Assembly (NCBI GenBank): GCA_031401675.1
Contig: JANNRR010000060.1
Span: forward strand, 1 to 26,848
Length of the DNA: 26,848 nucleotides
Source of the DNA: JANNRR01 sp031401675
GTDB lineage: Bacteria; Pseudomonadota; Alphaproteobacteria; Rhodobacterales; Rhodobacteraceae
Reading direction: 5' to 3'
Below the pieces are notes generated by a model, which was not told where the DNA came from, ran no database searches, and saw nothing but the letters and a program-made list of their open reading frames with translations. A program made the position numbers and the translations under genes. Of this stretch, positions 7,021 through 15,787 are shown in pieces. Every line of letters starts with the position of its first letter. The first letter of the stretch is position 1.

Positions 7021-9471
7021 TCAGGGGGACGGAGCGGTCGCCAGTTTGGCCAGCGCATCGCGGGCGACCTGAAACTGCGGCAGCGGGCTGTCGCCTGACA
7101 ATTCCAGCGCCCGGGTCAAGGCTGCCGTCGCTTCGGGGTTGCGTTTGAGGGCGGCATAGGTCAGGCCGACGTGCAGTTGCACCATCGGATCATCGGCCAG
7201 GCCCTTTGCGGCAGGCTCCAGGTTGATCAGAGCCTCTTCAAAATTGCCGCGCCGATACTCGATCCAGCCGTAAGTATCTTGAAACGCTGGCTGATCTGAT
7301 CCGCGCAACCGCCGAGCCACGGCAAAGGCCCGCTCCAGGCTTTCGGGGTCGGAGCGGTGGGTCGTGATCAGGCTGGCCAGATTGTTGGCGACGATCAGGT
7401 TCGAGGAATTTTCGGCGTACAGCGATTCGTAGATCTGGATCGCGCCGTCGATATCCCCGGCAATCTCCAGTTCGCCAGCCTTCATCCAGCGCAGGGCAAC
7501 CGATTCGGGCTGCGTGGCAAGCGCTGCGGTCAGCAGCGTTGCGGCGTCGGCCGCCCGGTTCTGTTTCAGCAAGATGCCGTACAGCGTCCGCACCGCCTGT
7601 TCGGCCGCCGGGTCTTCGGCGATCAGGGTGCGCAGCAGCGTTTCGGCCGGTTCCGATTCGCCCATCAGATCGTGCAGCATTGCGCTGAGAAAGCGCAGGC
7701 CGGTGTCCTGCGGCGTTTTCGCCAGTGCGCTGTCCAGATAGGCCCGGGCTTCGGTCTGTTTGCCGCTGCGGACCTGAATCTGGATGATCTGGGCGACAGT
7801 GGCAATGTTGGCCCCGCCCTTTTCAATCTGGCTTTGCAGGAAGGCGATGCCTTCGTCGGTCTTTTCCTGCCCAAGCAGAATCGCCGTCTCGACCCTATCT
7901 GCAGCCTGGCTGGCTTCGGACGTGCCGACCGCGCGCAGTTGCGTGGCAACCGCCTTGGCCCGCAGCCAGTCGCGGTTGCCCAGCAGGACTTCGGACAGGC
8001 CCCGCAAGAGGTCGATATTGGTCGGCGACACCGTCAAGGCATCCAGCATGACCTTTTCCGCCGTTGCTTCGCCATCCGGCTGCGTCAGGAGGAACCCGGC
8101 ATAGCGCAACGATTCTTCGGCGCCGTAGCCCGACACCTCGACCGCAAGTGCCAGCCGTTCCGTGGCCAGTTCGGCGCTGCCGTCACGTTCGTGGGCGGTG
8201 GCCATCAGCATCAGGATCGATGGGTCGCGGGGGTTCTGGTCAAGCGCGGTACGCAGGTCGACAATTGCCTCGCCCGGCTTGTCCTCCTCGATCAGCCAGG
8301 CGGCGCGCATTTTCAGCGCTTCGACATAGGCGGGATCCTCGGCCAGAATCTCTTCGACACGGGCGCGGGCGCCGACCGAATTGCCGGTTGCCTGCAGCAT
8401 CTTGGCAAGCATGACCTTGAGCGACCGGGTCTGTTCGGATGCAGCAGCGGATTTCAGGATCGATTCCATCGCGATGATGGCATCGGTCTGTTCGCCGTCT
8501 TCGAAATCGATGGTGGCGTGCAGGGCGCGGTACAGATCGGCGACAGGCTTGCCTTCATGTGCTGCGATCAGCTTGGTCAGTTCAGCCTGCGCAACCACAT
8601 TGCCGCGCGCCTGTTGCAGCAGGCGGACCACGGCGAGTTGCGGGGCCGGCTCGTCACCCGCTGCAGCCGCCAGTTGCCGCAGATAGGCCTCGGCTCCGTC
8701 AACGTCGCCCTGTTCCATGTACCAGGCGACCAGACCGGCACGAATCCGGTCGTTGTCGGGGAATTGCTGGAACATTGCCTTGAGTTGCGCACCCGCCGCA
8801 GCCGTATCCTTCGCTTCGACCAGCAGTTGCAGTTTCAGAACATGAAACTCCAGGTTGCCCGGTGCCAATGCCAGAATCCCGTCCAGTTCGGGCAAGGCGG
8901 CCTTTGGCTCGGGGCCGTTGATCAGATCATCGATCACGATCCGCCGGGCCACCAGATTGTCGGGTGTGGTGACCAGCAGGTCGCGGGCCCGGGCGACGGT
9001 CGTCGCGATTCCGGCGGCATCGTCGGCCAGACGCACGACGCGGTAATCCAGCGCGATGTTCACGGCCATGATGCCGGGGGAAGCAGGATCAAGCGCCAGC
9101 GCGGCGCGGCCGTGACGTTCCGCCTCGTCCCAGTCGCCGCGGTCGATGGCGATTTCGGCCAGGGTCAGGCGGACCGGTGCGGTATCGGGGTACTGCTCGA
9201 TCAGCCGCAGATATTGACTGTAAGCCTCGGCAACGTCGCCGCGTTTCAGCTGGATGTCGGCATAGGTCTGCCGGGCCTGCTTGTGAAAGCCGTTGTATTT
9301 GAAAACGTTACGGAATTCGACCAGGGCCCGGTCTTCGTCACCGGCGGCCAGCAGTTCCATCCCCGACTTGAAATAGCGTTCTGCCCGATCCTCCGAGCTT
9401 TCGCAGCCCGAAAGGACCATCGTCAGCGACAGCGCCAACATGGGCAACAGGCCCCGCAATCCAATTATCAT
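7021..9471 (-). CDS. prsT: PEP-CTERM system TPR-repeat lipoprotein (PrsT-like)
   Basis: 816 residues. The N-terminus is a lipoprotein signal peptide with lipobox LSGC, lipidated Cys23, followed by Glu-Ser-Ser-Glu, so outer-membrane retention is likely. The remainder is a long array of TPR-type helical pairs, recognisable by repeats such as AERYFKSGMELLAAGDEDRA, EALKMRAAWLIEEDKPGEA and the A-x-x-A-L-x-x-x-P-x-D pattern. This matches the large TPR lipoprotein PrsT that accompanies exosortases. Its role is thought to be a scaffold in the periplasm for export or sorting, but no biochemical activity is established. ATG 9471 is supported by AAAGG 5 bases upstream. It is preceded by a palindrome-bearing 184-bp gap and followed after 172 bp by the export gene. 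Confidence 0.88.
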   Translation of the reverse strand: MIIGLRGLLPMLALSLTMVLSGCESSEDRAERYFKSGMELLAAGDEDRALVEFRNVFKYNGFHKQARQTYADIQLKRGDVAEAYSQYLRLIEQYPDTAPVRLTLAEIAIDRGDWDEAERHGRAALALDPASPGIMAVNIALDYRVVRLADDAAGIATTVARARDLLVTTPDNLVARRIVIDDLINGPEPKAALPELDGILALAPGNLEFHVLKLQLLVEAKDTAAAGAQLKAMFQQFPDNDRIRAGLVAWYMEQGDVDGAEAYLRQLAAAAGDEPAPQLAVVRLLQQARGNVVAQAELTKLIAAHEGKPVADLYRALHATIDFEDGEQTDAIIAMESILKSAAASEQTRSLKVMLAKMLQATGNSVGARARVEEILAEDPAYVEALKMRAAWLIEEDKPGEAIVDLRTALDQNPRDPSILMLMATAHERDGSAELATERLALAVEVSGYGAEESLRYAGFLLTQPDGEATAEKVMLDALTVSPTNIDLLRGLSEVLLGNRDWLRAKAVATQLRAVGTSEASQAADRVETAILLGQEKTDEGIAFLQSQIEKGGANIATVAQIIQIQVRSGKQTEARAYLDSALAKTPQDTGLRFLSAMLHDLMGESEPAETLLRTLIAEDPAAEQAVRTLYGILLKQNRAADAATLLTAALATQPESVALRWMKAGELEIAGDIDGAIQIYESLYAENSSNLIVANNLASLITTHRSDPESLERAFAVARRLRGSDQPAFQDTYGWIEYRRGNFEEALINLEPAAKGLADDPMVQLHVGLTYAALKRNPEATAALTRALELSGDSPLPQFQVARDALAKLATAPSP

Positions 9472-9524
9472 GATACCCTTTGGCAGAATGGTCGACCGCC
9501 AATTGTTCTAGCGTGTTTTTGAGT

Positions 9525-9562
9525 GGGAAGCATGTGCTTTGTCCCCAAACTGGATCACATGC
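9525..9562. promoter_or_regulatory. Palindromic element upstream of the TPR gene
   Basis: In the 184-bp gap before the TPR lipoprotein gene, AAGCA-TG-TGCTT (9528-9539) is a near-perfect dyad flanked by GGG and CCC. The half GCATGTG (9530-9536) is also repeated in inverse as CACATGC at 9556-9562. The spacing and position 54-110 bases before the start codon fit a regulator-binding site or leader hairpin. The regulator is unknown; this rests on symmetry alone. Confidence 0.3.
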
Positions 9563-9655
9563 AAGACAACCGTGCGGAATGGTCACAGCGCAAAGCGAGA
9601 CGGCCCCAGCCATCCCGCCCGAAAAGTCATGCGCGCCCTGTGCCGGTTCGGCGAC

Positions 9656-10363
9656 CTAATAGCCGGTGCCGCGCGCGACAACCCTGAAGGTTGCGGCGAT
9701 GATGGCAAGGTCGGTCGCGAGCGACAGGTCCTCGTTGTACCGCGTATCGAAATTCGCCCGGGCGGCAAAGGTCGTTGCATTGCGGTCGGAGATTTGCCAA
9801 TAGCCGGTCACGCCCGGGCGCAGTGAAAAATAGGCGGTGCCGGGATACAGAACCTCCTGCTCGGGCAGCATCGGGCGCGGGCCTACCAGGCTCATGTCAC
9901 CCTTGACCACATTCCAAAGCTGCGGAAGTTCGTCGAACGAGCTCTTGCGCAGAAACCGGCCAAAGCGGGTAACACGCGGATCGTCCTTGAGTTTCTGGGT
10001 GGTTTCCCATTCCTGACGCGCCGCGGCACTCTGGGTCAGGTGGCTATGCAGCTTGGTGTCGGCATCAACGACCATCGATCGCAGCTTCCACATGGTGTAG
10101 GTGCGACCGTTCAGGCCGATCCGTTCCTGTGAGTAGAGGGGGCGACCGCCATTCAAAGCGATCAGCAGAGCCAGCAGCACGACAACCGGCAGGACAACCG
10201 GGAGCGAGAGGATCACAAGGGAGACATCAAGGACGCGCTTGGCACCGTCACGGTAGAAGCCGAATTTCCGGTTACCCGACCGAAGAAAACCCCCGACCGT
10301 AAGGTAGTGCGGGCTTTCGATCACTTCAGCGCTTTTCACGAGGTCATGATAATGAGCAGTCAT
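9656..10363 (-). CDS. Initiating sugar-1-phosphate transferase (bacterial sugar transferase family, WbaP/ExoY-like)
   Basis: Transfers a sugar-1-phosphate from a nucleotide sugar to undecaprenyl phosphate at the inner membrane, the first step of glycan assembly. 235 residues. After a ~35-residue cytosolic lead comes KRVLDV (42-47), then a hydrophobic membrane segment (about 48-70). The catalytic domain follows with MWKLRSM (91-97), DPRVTRFGRFLRKSSFDELP (128-147, with the catalytic acidic pair Asp144-Glu145), GDMSLVGPRP (155-164) and LRPGVTGYWQISDR (181-194). It lacks the N-terminal multi-membrane part of WbaP/WcaJ, so it is the short ExoY-like form. The start is ATG 10363, with AAGGAAG 6-8 bases upstream; a GTG six codons earlier has no better site. 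The sugar used (galactose, glucose or other) cannot be read from sequence. It is first in the minus-strand arm, facing the long divergent regulatory region. Confidence 0.93.
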   Translation of the reverse strand: MTAHYHDLVKSAEVIESPHYLTVGGFLRSGNRKFGFYRDGAKRVLDVSLVILSLPVVLPVVVLLALLIALNGGRPLYSQERIGLNGRTYTMWKLRSMVVDADTKLHSHLTQSAAARQEWETTQKLKDDPRVTRFGRFLRKSSFDELPQLWNVVKGDMSLVGPRPMLPEQEVLYPGTAYFSLRPGVTGYWQISDRNATTFAARANFDTRYNEDLSLATDLAIIAATFRVVARGTGY

Positions 10364-11088
10364 AAATTCTTCCTTGTACACAAGGTGTTCAGTGCCCGTG
10401 TCGGAGAACAGGGGCGGCAGAACGCACGTCTAAGCACATCAACATCGGTTACGGGTGGTGGCTTCTGGCACCTGGCTTCTGACGACCCGGATGCAGCCAA
10501 ATCTTTCCTCGCTCGTTAGTCTTACGATTTTTTAACTGCGATCACAATGAAAATTGCATGAATCCCAAAGTTAGAATATTTCGTAACAGTCTCATTGTAG
10601 GTGCTTTTTCGCCGAATTAGGGCGGATTGTCGCTAAATCGTGACCAAACGAAGGCCTGAAATCCTGCATCTGTGCCAGTGGGCGAGCCAACAAAGTACGC
10701 ACAACCTATGCGGGCATTCGGCTGGCGACCACTCGATTCGCAGGAATTTCCCTGCGGCGTCTGACGGCATCCCTGGCAGAACCGTGCGTGCGCGCGGTGC
10801 CGCGCGGGGCAGAGTGTCGATGCGATTGATCATGACCCCGTACAGGGCGCGCAACGAGTGATGCCATAGGTGCAAACCTGGCAACAATCGCCCCAAAAGG
10901 CGTTGCGGCAATGCAGCAACACCCTATCTTAAGGGAAAAAAGGGATGATCGGCAGCGGTAAAACCTGTATCGCAGGGCAGCGATGCGGCTGTGCCGCGTC
11001 CCTGAGGTGCGAGAGTTCAGTCCGTGGCCACTTTCTGTTGTGTTGTCAACCTAGTCGCGTTACGCGGCATTAGTGCGAACTAGTCAAA
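10364..11088. promoter_or_regulatory. 725-bp gene-free divergent regulatory region
   Basis: No convincing gene lies here; the short open frames have poor codon character. It separates the two divergent halves of the polysaccharide locus and should hold both promoters. Local features: an AT-rich part (about 10500-10620) with inverted repeat ACAATGA (10544-10550) and TCATTGT (10592-10598), and a perfect dyad CGCGCGG-tg-CCGCGCG (10791-10806). There are also two direct copies of CTAGTC (11051-11056 and 11080-11085) immediately before the ATPase start. These are candidate regulator sites. The long distance would allow long 5' leaders, which is common for regulated exopolysaccharide operons. Confidence 0.45.
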
Positions 11089-11955
11089 ATGAATATGGTC
11101 AGCTCTCTCGATATCTATACTGCGCACTTCGGCCTGACCGAGCGCCCGTTTTCCCTGGTGCCCGATCCAGATTTCATGTTCTGGTCAGAACCGCATCAGC
11201 GGGCCTATGCGATGCTGGAGTACGGGCTTCTGACCCGGGCGCCGATCACACTGATCACGGGCGAGATCGGGGCCGGCAAGACCACGCTGCTGCATCACCT
11301 TCTGAAGCACGTCGGGCCGGATGTCTGCATCGGCATGATTGCCAACGCCCATGGCGACCGGGGTGAGCTGCTGCGCTGGGTGCTGATGGCGCTGTCGCAA
11401 CCCGCGCCGCCGGCTGCATCCTATGTCGACCTGTTCGGGCTGTTCCAGTCCTACCTGATTTCGGAATATGCGCAGGGCCGGCGGGTCATCCTGATCTTTG
11501 ACGAGGCGCAGAACCTGAGCATCGAGTCGCTGGAAGAACTGCGGATGTTTACCAACATCAACTCGAACAAGGATGAATTGCTGCAGTTGATCCTGGTCGG
11601 GCAACCGGAACTGCGCGACACCATCCGCCGCCCGAACCTGACCCAGTTCGCGCAACGTGTGGCGGCCAGTTTTCACCTGACGGCGATGGACGCGGCGACG
11701 GTGCGTGCCTATATAAACCACCGGATGGCGGTCGCGGGCAACGCCAGCGGCATTTTCAGCCTGTCGGCCTCTGACATGATCCACGAGGCGACCGGCGGCG
11801 TGCCGCGGCTGGTCAATCAGCTGTGTGATCTGGCGCTGGTCTATGCCTACTCGCGCAACCTAAAGCGGGTGATGCGGCTGACTGTGCAACAGGTCATCGA
11901 CGATGGTGTGTTTTTCGGCGGCGGAGCCGCAGACCGGACGAGGCGGACAGAATAG
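11089..11955 (+). CDS. ExeA-like AAA ATPase of the exosortase/EPS locus
   Basis: 288-residue cytoplasmic P-loop ATPase of the XrtA/PEP-CTERM-associated (ExeA/GspA-like) family, thought to power or regulate export, exact role unproven. It opens with the family lead YTAHFGLTERPFSLVPDP (10-27). Then come Walker A GEIGAGKTT (58-66), Walker B VILIFDEAQ (133-141), a sensor segment LILVGQPEL (167-175) and an arginine-finger-like FAQRVAASFHL (187-197). A helical C-terminal lid includes GGVPRLVNQLCD. The start at ATG 11089 has no clear ribosome-binding site; ATG 11095 is an alternative. It is first in a three-gene operon; only 2 bases separate its stop from the chain-length gene, indicating translational coupling. 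No transmembrane segment or peptidoglycan-binding domain is present, unlike full-length GspA. Confidence 0.9.
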   Translation: MNMVSSLDIYTAHFGLTERPFSLVPDPDFMFWSEPHQRAYAMLEYGLLTRAPITLITGEIGAGKTTLLHHLLKHVGPDVCIGMIANAHGDRGELLRWVLMALSQPAPPAASYVDLFGLFQSYLISEYAQGRRVILIFDEAQNLSIESLEELRMFTNINSNKDELLQLILVGQPELRDTIRRPNLTQFAQRVAASFHLTAMDAATVRAYINHRMAVAGNASGIFSLSASDMIHEATGGVPRLVNQLCDLALVYAYSRNLKRVMRLTVQQVIDDGVFFGGGAADRTRRTE

Positions 11956-11957
11956 TC

Positions 11958-13550
11958 ATGGATTTCAGATTCTACATCTCGCTGTTCATGCGACGGCTTC
12001 CCTACTTCCTCATCTTTGTGGCTTTGGGGTCGGCCATCGGCTTTTCATTGGCGTCGGTGCTGCCGCCAACCTTCGTCGCGCAGGCGCGCCTGTTGATGGA
12101 GGCTGAGCAGATCCCGACCAATCTGGCGTCATCGACCGTCAACACCGATGCCGGCGAACAACTGACCATCATCGAACAGCGCATCATGACGCGCGACAAT
12201 CTGCTGGAGTTGGCCAACCGGCTGAAGGTCTATGAGGGCAGCCCCGAGTTGCCGGCCGATCAGATCGTGACGGACATGCGATCGCGGGCAAAGATCGTTC
12301 GACAGGGTGGCGGTGCCGCCGCTGCTCGGCCCGGCCAGAAGCAGGCCATAATCGTAACGGTGTCGTTCCAGGCCAAGTCGCCGATTCTGGCGGCGGCGGT
12401 CGCCAATGAGTTCGTGACGCTGATCCTGCAGGAAAGCGTTGAAATGCGGATGGGTGTTGCCGGACAGACACTGGACTTCTTTGTGCAGGAAGTGAACCGG
12501 CTGGACAAGGAACTGTCGAGCCTCAGCGCCGAGATCATCGACTTTCAGCAGGAAAACAAGGATGCGCTGCCGGCCAACCTGAGCTTTCGGCAAAACCAGC
12601 TGGTGGCGGAACAGAACCGGCTGTTGCAGCTGGATCGCGACGAGTCCGATCTGAAAGACCGCCGCGCCCAGCTGGTCATGCTGTTCGAAGCCACCGGGCA
12701 GGTCGGCGCCCCGACTGGCGCGCAGCAGACCCCCGAACAACGGCAGCTGCAGGTCATGCAGGACCAGTTGTCCAGTGCGCTGGCAATCCTCGCACCGTCC
12801 AACCCGCGCATCAAGATGTTGCAGTCGCAGGTGGAAGCCCAGGAAAAGGTGGTGGCCGCCCAGCTTGCCGCCACCAGCACCGTGGTCGCTGGCCAGCAAT
12901 TGACTCCGTTCGAGATTCAGTTGGCCGACATCGACGGGCAGCTGGTGTTTCTGGAAGAGCAAAGGGTGCAGATCCGGGCCAAGGTCGACGAACTGGAGCT
13001 GTCGATCGAAGCCACCCCGGGCGTGACGATCGCGCTGGATACACTGACGCGCGACTACAACAACGTCCGCCAGCAGTATGACAACGCTGTTTCAGCACGG
13101 GCGCGGGCCGAAACCGGCGATCTGATCGAGACACTGTCGAAGGGTCAACGGATATCGGTAATAGAGCAAGCGGTGGCCCCGCGCAGCCCGACCAGCCCGA
13201 ATAGGCCGTTGATCGCGGCGGGCGGTGTTGGCGGTGGCATGGCCCTGGGGCTGGGGGTGGTCCTGCTTCTGGAATTGATGAACCGCGCGATCCGGCGGCC
13301 GATCGAGCTGACAAACAAGCTGGGCATCACGCCGTTTGCCACTCTGCCGTACATGCGCACCATTGGGGAAAGCCGTCGGCGCAGCACGATCATCATCCTG
13401 GCGCTGATGCTGGTGCTGGCCGGGATTCCGGCGCTGCTTTGGGCGGTCGACACTTATTATCTGCCATTGGACCTGCTGATCGAGCGGATCATCGACCGGC
13501 TGGGGCTGGGCACGCTGATCGATCAGCTGCGCAAAGGCATCGGGCAGTAA
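11958..13550 (+). CDS. Polysaccharide chain-length determinant / copolymerase (Wzz/GumC-like)
   Basis: 530-residue inner-membrane protein that sets polymer length and couples synthesis to export. First membrane segment at about 17-37. A large periplasmic region follows with the Wzz domain and long coiled-coil helices (about 165-240, 260-305 and 320-380). The family proline motif APRSPTSPNRP (407-417) leads into a second membrane segment (about 418-440). Unlike classical Wzz, it continues with a third hydrophobic segment (about 477-497) and an amphipathic tail, as is usual in the exosortase-linked chain-length family. There is no fused kinase; the next gene supplies it. The start is ATG 11958, two bases after the ATPase stop. 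It shares an operon with the ATPase and the tyrosine kinase. Confidence 0.92.
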   Translation: MDFRFYISLFMRRLPYFLIFVALGSAIGFSLASVLPPTFVAQARLLMEAEQIPTNLASSTVNTDAGEQLTIIEQRIMTRDNLLELANRLKVYEGSPELPADQIVTDMRSRAKIVRQGGGAAAARPGQKQAIIVTVSFQAKSPILAAAVANEFVTLILQESVEMRMGVAGQTLDFFVQEVNRLDKELSSLSAEIIDFQQENKDALPANLSFRQNQLVAEQNRLLQLDRDESDLKDRRAQLVMLFEATGQVGAPTGAQQTPEQRQLQVMQDQLSSALAILAPSNPRIKMLQSQVEAQEKVVAAQLAATSTVVAGQQLTPFEIQLADIDGQLVFLEEQRVQIRAKVDELELSIEATPGVTIALDTLTRDYNNVRQQYDNAVSARARAETGDLIETLSKGQRISVIEQAVAPRSPTSPNRPLIAAGGVGGGMALGLGVVLLLELMNRAIRRPIELTNKLGITPFATLPYMRTIGESRRRSTIIILALMLVLAGIPALLWAVDTYYLPLDLLIERIIDRLGLGTLIDQLRKGIGQ

Positions 13551-13564
13551 GGACAAGGAAAAAT

Positions 13565-14422
13565 ATGGAAAAGATCCAGTCGGCTATCGCCAAGGCCCGC
13601 GCCGAACGCGACGGGCAGGTAGCTGCGCCGACCAATTCCCGGCGAGCACCACCCAAGGCCGTTGCGGGGCCCACACCGGACGAACAGGCGATGTCCAACC
13701 CTGCCGAGATCACTGAACGCTGGTTGGCCCTGAAATCGTTCGAGCCGAATGCACGATTGATGCAGCGCAACCGGATCGTCGCCTTTCAGGGGGGCCGGGA
13801 CGCGGTCAACTTTGACGTCATGCGGACCAAGCTGTTGCAGCAGATGCGAGCGAACAACTGGCGGCGGGTGGCGGTCACTTCGCCTGGCGCTGGCTGCGGC
13901 AAATCGACCACCTGCCTGAACCTGGCCTTCAGCTTGGCGCGGCAAGCCGACATCCGGACCGTTCTGGCCGAGGTCGATCTGCGGCGCCCGTCGCTGGCAA
14001 GGATGCTGGGTCTGCGCGGTACCGGGGATTTTGCCAAGGTGCTGGATGGCACCGAACCGTTCGATGCCAATGCGGTCCGCTATGGCAAGAATCTGTGCTT
14101 CGCGACAAACCACGGCGCTACCCGCAATCCGTCTGAACTGCTGCAACATGCCAATGTCGAAGGCGTGCTAGCGGATATCGAGGCCCGGTATGACCCGACG
14201 GTCACGATTTTCGACATGCCGCCAATGCTCGTTAGCGATGATGCAATGGCCTTTGTCGGGCAGGTCGACTGCGTGCTGCTGATTGCGGCGGCCGAATCCA
14301 CGACGATGCAAGAAGTCGATGTCTGCGAGCGGGATCTGGCATCGCAGACCAATGTTCTGGGCGTGATCCTGAACAAATGCCGCTACATGGATCGCAAGTA
14401 CGGTTACAGCTACTACGGCTGA
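13565..14422 (+). CDS. BY-type tyrosine autokinase (CpsD/CapB-like, PEP-CTERM locus type)
   Basis: 285-residue cytoplasmic P-loop kinase that autophosphorylates a C-terminal tyrosine cluster and regulates the copolymerase encoded just upstream. Motifs: Walker A SPGAGCGKST (106-115), Walker A' LAEVDLRRP (134-142), Walker B TIFDMPP (214-220) and a C-terminal cluster with Tyr274, 279, 281, 283 and 284, ending YGYSYYG. The N-terminal ~75 residues are basic and Pro/Ala-rich, likely the contact with the membrane partner. ATG 13565 follows an AAGGA site; the frame is open further upstream but that overlaps the previous gene. Fourteen bases separate it from the chain-length gene. It closes the operon, with a strong hairpin about 90 bases downstream. 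Confidence 0.93.
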   Translation: MEKIQSAIAKARAERDGQVAAPTNSRRAPPKAVAGPTPDEQAMSNPAEITERWLALKSFEPNARLMQRNRIVAFQGGRDAVNFDVMRTKLLQQMRANNWRRVAVTSPGAGCGKSTTCLNLAFSLARQADIRTVLAEVDLRRPSLARMLGLRGTGDFAKVLDGTEPFDANAVRYGKNLCFATNHGATRNPSELLQHANVEGVLADIEARYDPTVTIFDMPPMLVSDDAMAFVGQVDCVLLIAAAESTTMQEVDVCERDLASQTNVLGVILNKCRYMDRKYGYSYYG

Positions 14423-14512
14423 ACCACCCCGGTCCAGGGAAGTCACGGCGTCCGGCAATCGCTTCGAAGGGACTTTACGTCGGATAGTTGCGCGCACAGT
14501 AGTTTGATGCCT

Positions 14513-14537
14513 AAAGGGCCGGACGAACCGGCCCTTT
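14513..14537. terminator. Hairpin terminator between convergent kinase and sorting-substrate genes
   Basis: AAAGGGCCGG (14513-14522), a five-base loop (acgaa), then CCGGCCCTTT (14528-14537): a perfect 10-bp stem. The A-run on one side and T-run on the other let it work in both directions, fitting its place between two convergent genes. Confidence 0.85.
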
Positions 14538-14576
14538 CCATTTCACTCCCGAGGCTGCCAGATGGCAGACCGGAAA

Positions 14577-15197
14577 TCAGGCTGCCTTGCGGCGGCGCAG
14601 AGCGGCAAAGCCGCCCAGTGCGGTCAGCAGCAGCAGACCAGCGGCCGGAACCGGAACCGCAGCAATGTTGGCATACTCGAACGCGTTCGACGAGGTCGAC
14701 GTCATGCGAACGCTGTCGAAGAACCCACGGCCAGCGATGTTCGTGAAGGTCACGGTCGCCGAGTTGGTGCCGAAACGGGCTGGGAAGATCTGCGCCAGCG
14801 TCAGGCCAGTGACGGTGAAGCTGTCAACCACGGTGCTGCCGACCAGAAACTCGATGGTGTTGTAGAGGTCAGGCGAGCCCCACACGAAGCTGAAGCTGCT
14901 CCGGGTGCCGAAGAAGTATGTGGCCGAGGAACGCGCGCTTACCGAAGTGTAGTAGGAGGTCGCAGCATTCGGATTGACACCGACATCAACCGGAATATCG
15001 AGCCAGGGGCTGCGGCGCACGGACGGAACCGATCCGGTCACGTTCTGGAACACGGTGCCAGTGGTCGAGGTTGCGATCGCGTTCGGAATGGCAGCCGTCG
15101 GAAGAGCGCTGAAGGCCACAGTTGCTGCTTGCGAAGCACCAGCCAGCAGCGAGACTGCGACGGTGCCTGCAGCGATAAGTTTTGAAATACTCAGCAT
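14577..15197 (-). CDS. Exosortase-sorted surface protein with VPLPA-type C-terminal tail
   Basis: Likely substrate of the XrtD-like exosortase in this locus. 206 residues. It has an N-terminal signal peptide (about 1-24), a Ser/Thr/Ala-rich mature domain, and a sorting tail made of VPVPA (181-185), a hydrophobic helix (186-200) and RRRKAA. The mature part has short aromatic strands such as YFFGTRSSFSFVWGSPDLYN, and FFDSVRMTSTSSNAFEYANI before the tail. This layout resembles exosortase-dependent proteins of the Npun_F0296 group, a tentative likeness. There is no cysteine. Two starts compete: ATG 15206 lies only one base after AAGGAG, too close, whereas ATG 15197 has a 10-base spacing and is preferred. 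A promoter is visible about 115 bases upstream. It is convergent with the kinase gene across a strong terminator. Sorting-signal identity is firm; surface function is unknown. Confidence 0.88.
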   Translation of the reverse strand: MLSISKLIAAGTVAVSLLAGASQAATVAFSALPTAAIPNAIATSTTGTVFQNVTGSVPSVRRSPWLDIPVDVGVNPNAATSYYTSVSARSSATYFFGTRSSFSFVWGSPDLYNTIEFLVGSTVVDSFTVTGLTLAQIFPARFGTNSATVTFTNIAGRGFFDSVRMTSTSSNAFEYANIAAVPVPAAGLLLLTALGGFAALRRRKAA

Positions 15198-15311
15198 CTT
15201 ACTCATTCTCCTTATCAGACCAAGGCAACCCTTAGTTTTTCTGTCCTTCCCTGTACCGACGCGGAGAGCGCCGGTTGTGCAGTCAGGAAGACTCGCCACA
15301 CAATATCCATA

Positions 15312-15340
15312 TTATTAACAAAGCCGGGGTCCGGGTGCAA
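15312..15340 (-). promoter_or_regulatory. Predicted sigma-70-type promoter for the sorted surface protein
   Basis: On the minus strand TTGCAC (15340-15335) and TAATAA (15317-15312) are separated by 17 bases, a good -35/-10 pair. Transcription would begin near 15304 and leave a leader of roughly 100 bases before the start codon. The match is by eye only. Confidence 0.5.
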
Positions 15341-15787
15341 ACGGTTTCTGCGCTTTGCAACCTGCGCGTGCAAGCCGTCAAGGTTTCGCAGCGAGTCTGC
15401 CCGATATGCACGCATTGTCAAAGATTTGGAAACGATTGTTGGGGCTGTGCGGGTGGATTTCTGGATTTTCGATTCGCCCCGCCGTTTGCAGTTGCAGAAA
15501 AGCCGGCCCGGTGGTCGGCCTTGACGGGCCATCAGGACCACGAATCCCTGTGCAGCAAGGTACGATTCGAGTCAGAGGCGGCGGCGGGAGATCGGAGCGT
15601 TCAGGGCAGGCAAGGGCGTGGATGCTGCGCTGCAGCGTCGGCACGAAAGAGCCGGTGTTGTCCATGTGGAAGCGCGGAAAATGCCTGGTCACTTGAATCG
15701 GGATTGATCGAGATGCTTGATGAGGACAAATAAGATGCAAAAGCGCAGCTGCACCATGAATTCGTAAAACTCTGAAAATAGTAACAC

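Noticed and set aside
7357..9522. 721-codon plus-strand open frame opposite the TPR lipoprotein gene
   Set aside because: Shadow of the minus-strand gene: Gln/Arg/Gly-rich, no motifs, whereas the opposite strand has a lipobox, TPRs and a good ribosome-binding site.
10633..10911. Overlapping short open frames on both strands in the divergent regulatory region
   Set aside because: No ribosome-binding site, odd composition rich in Arg/His/Cys/Trp, no recognisable family; treated as non-coding.
15735..15767. Ten-residue open frame beginning ATGCAAAAGCGC with GAGGAC upstream
   Set aside because: Too short to judge and without a recognised peptide family; it could be a leader peptide but nothing downstream on the same strand would be controlled by it.
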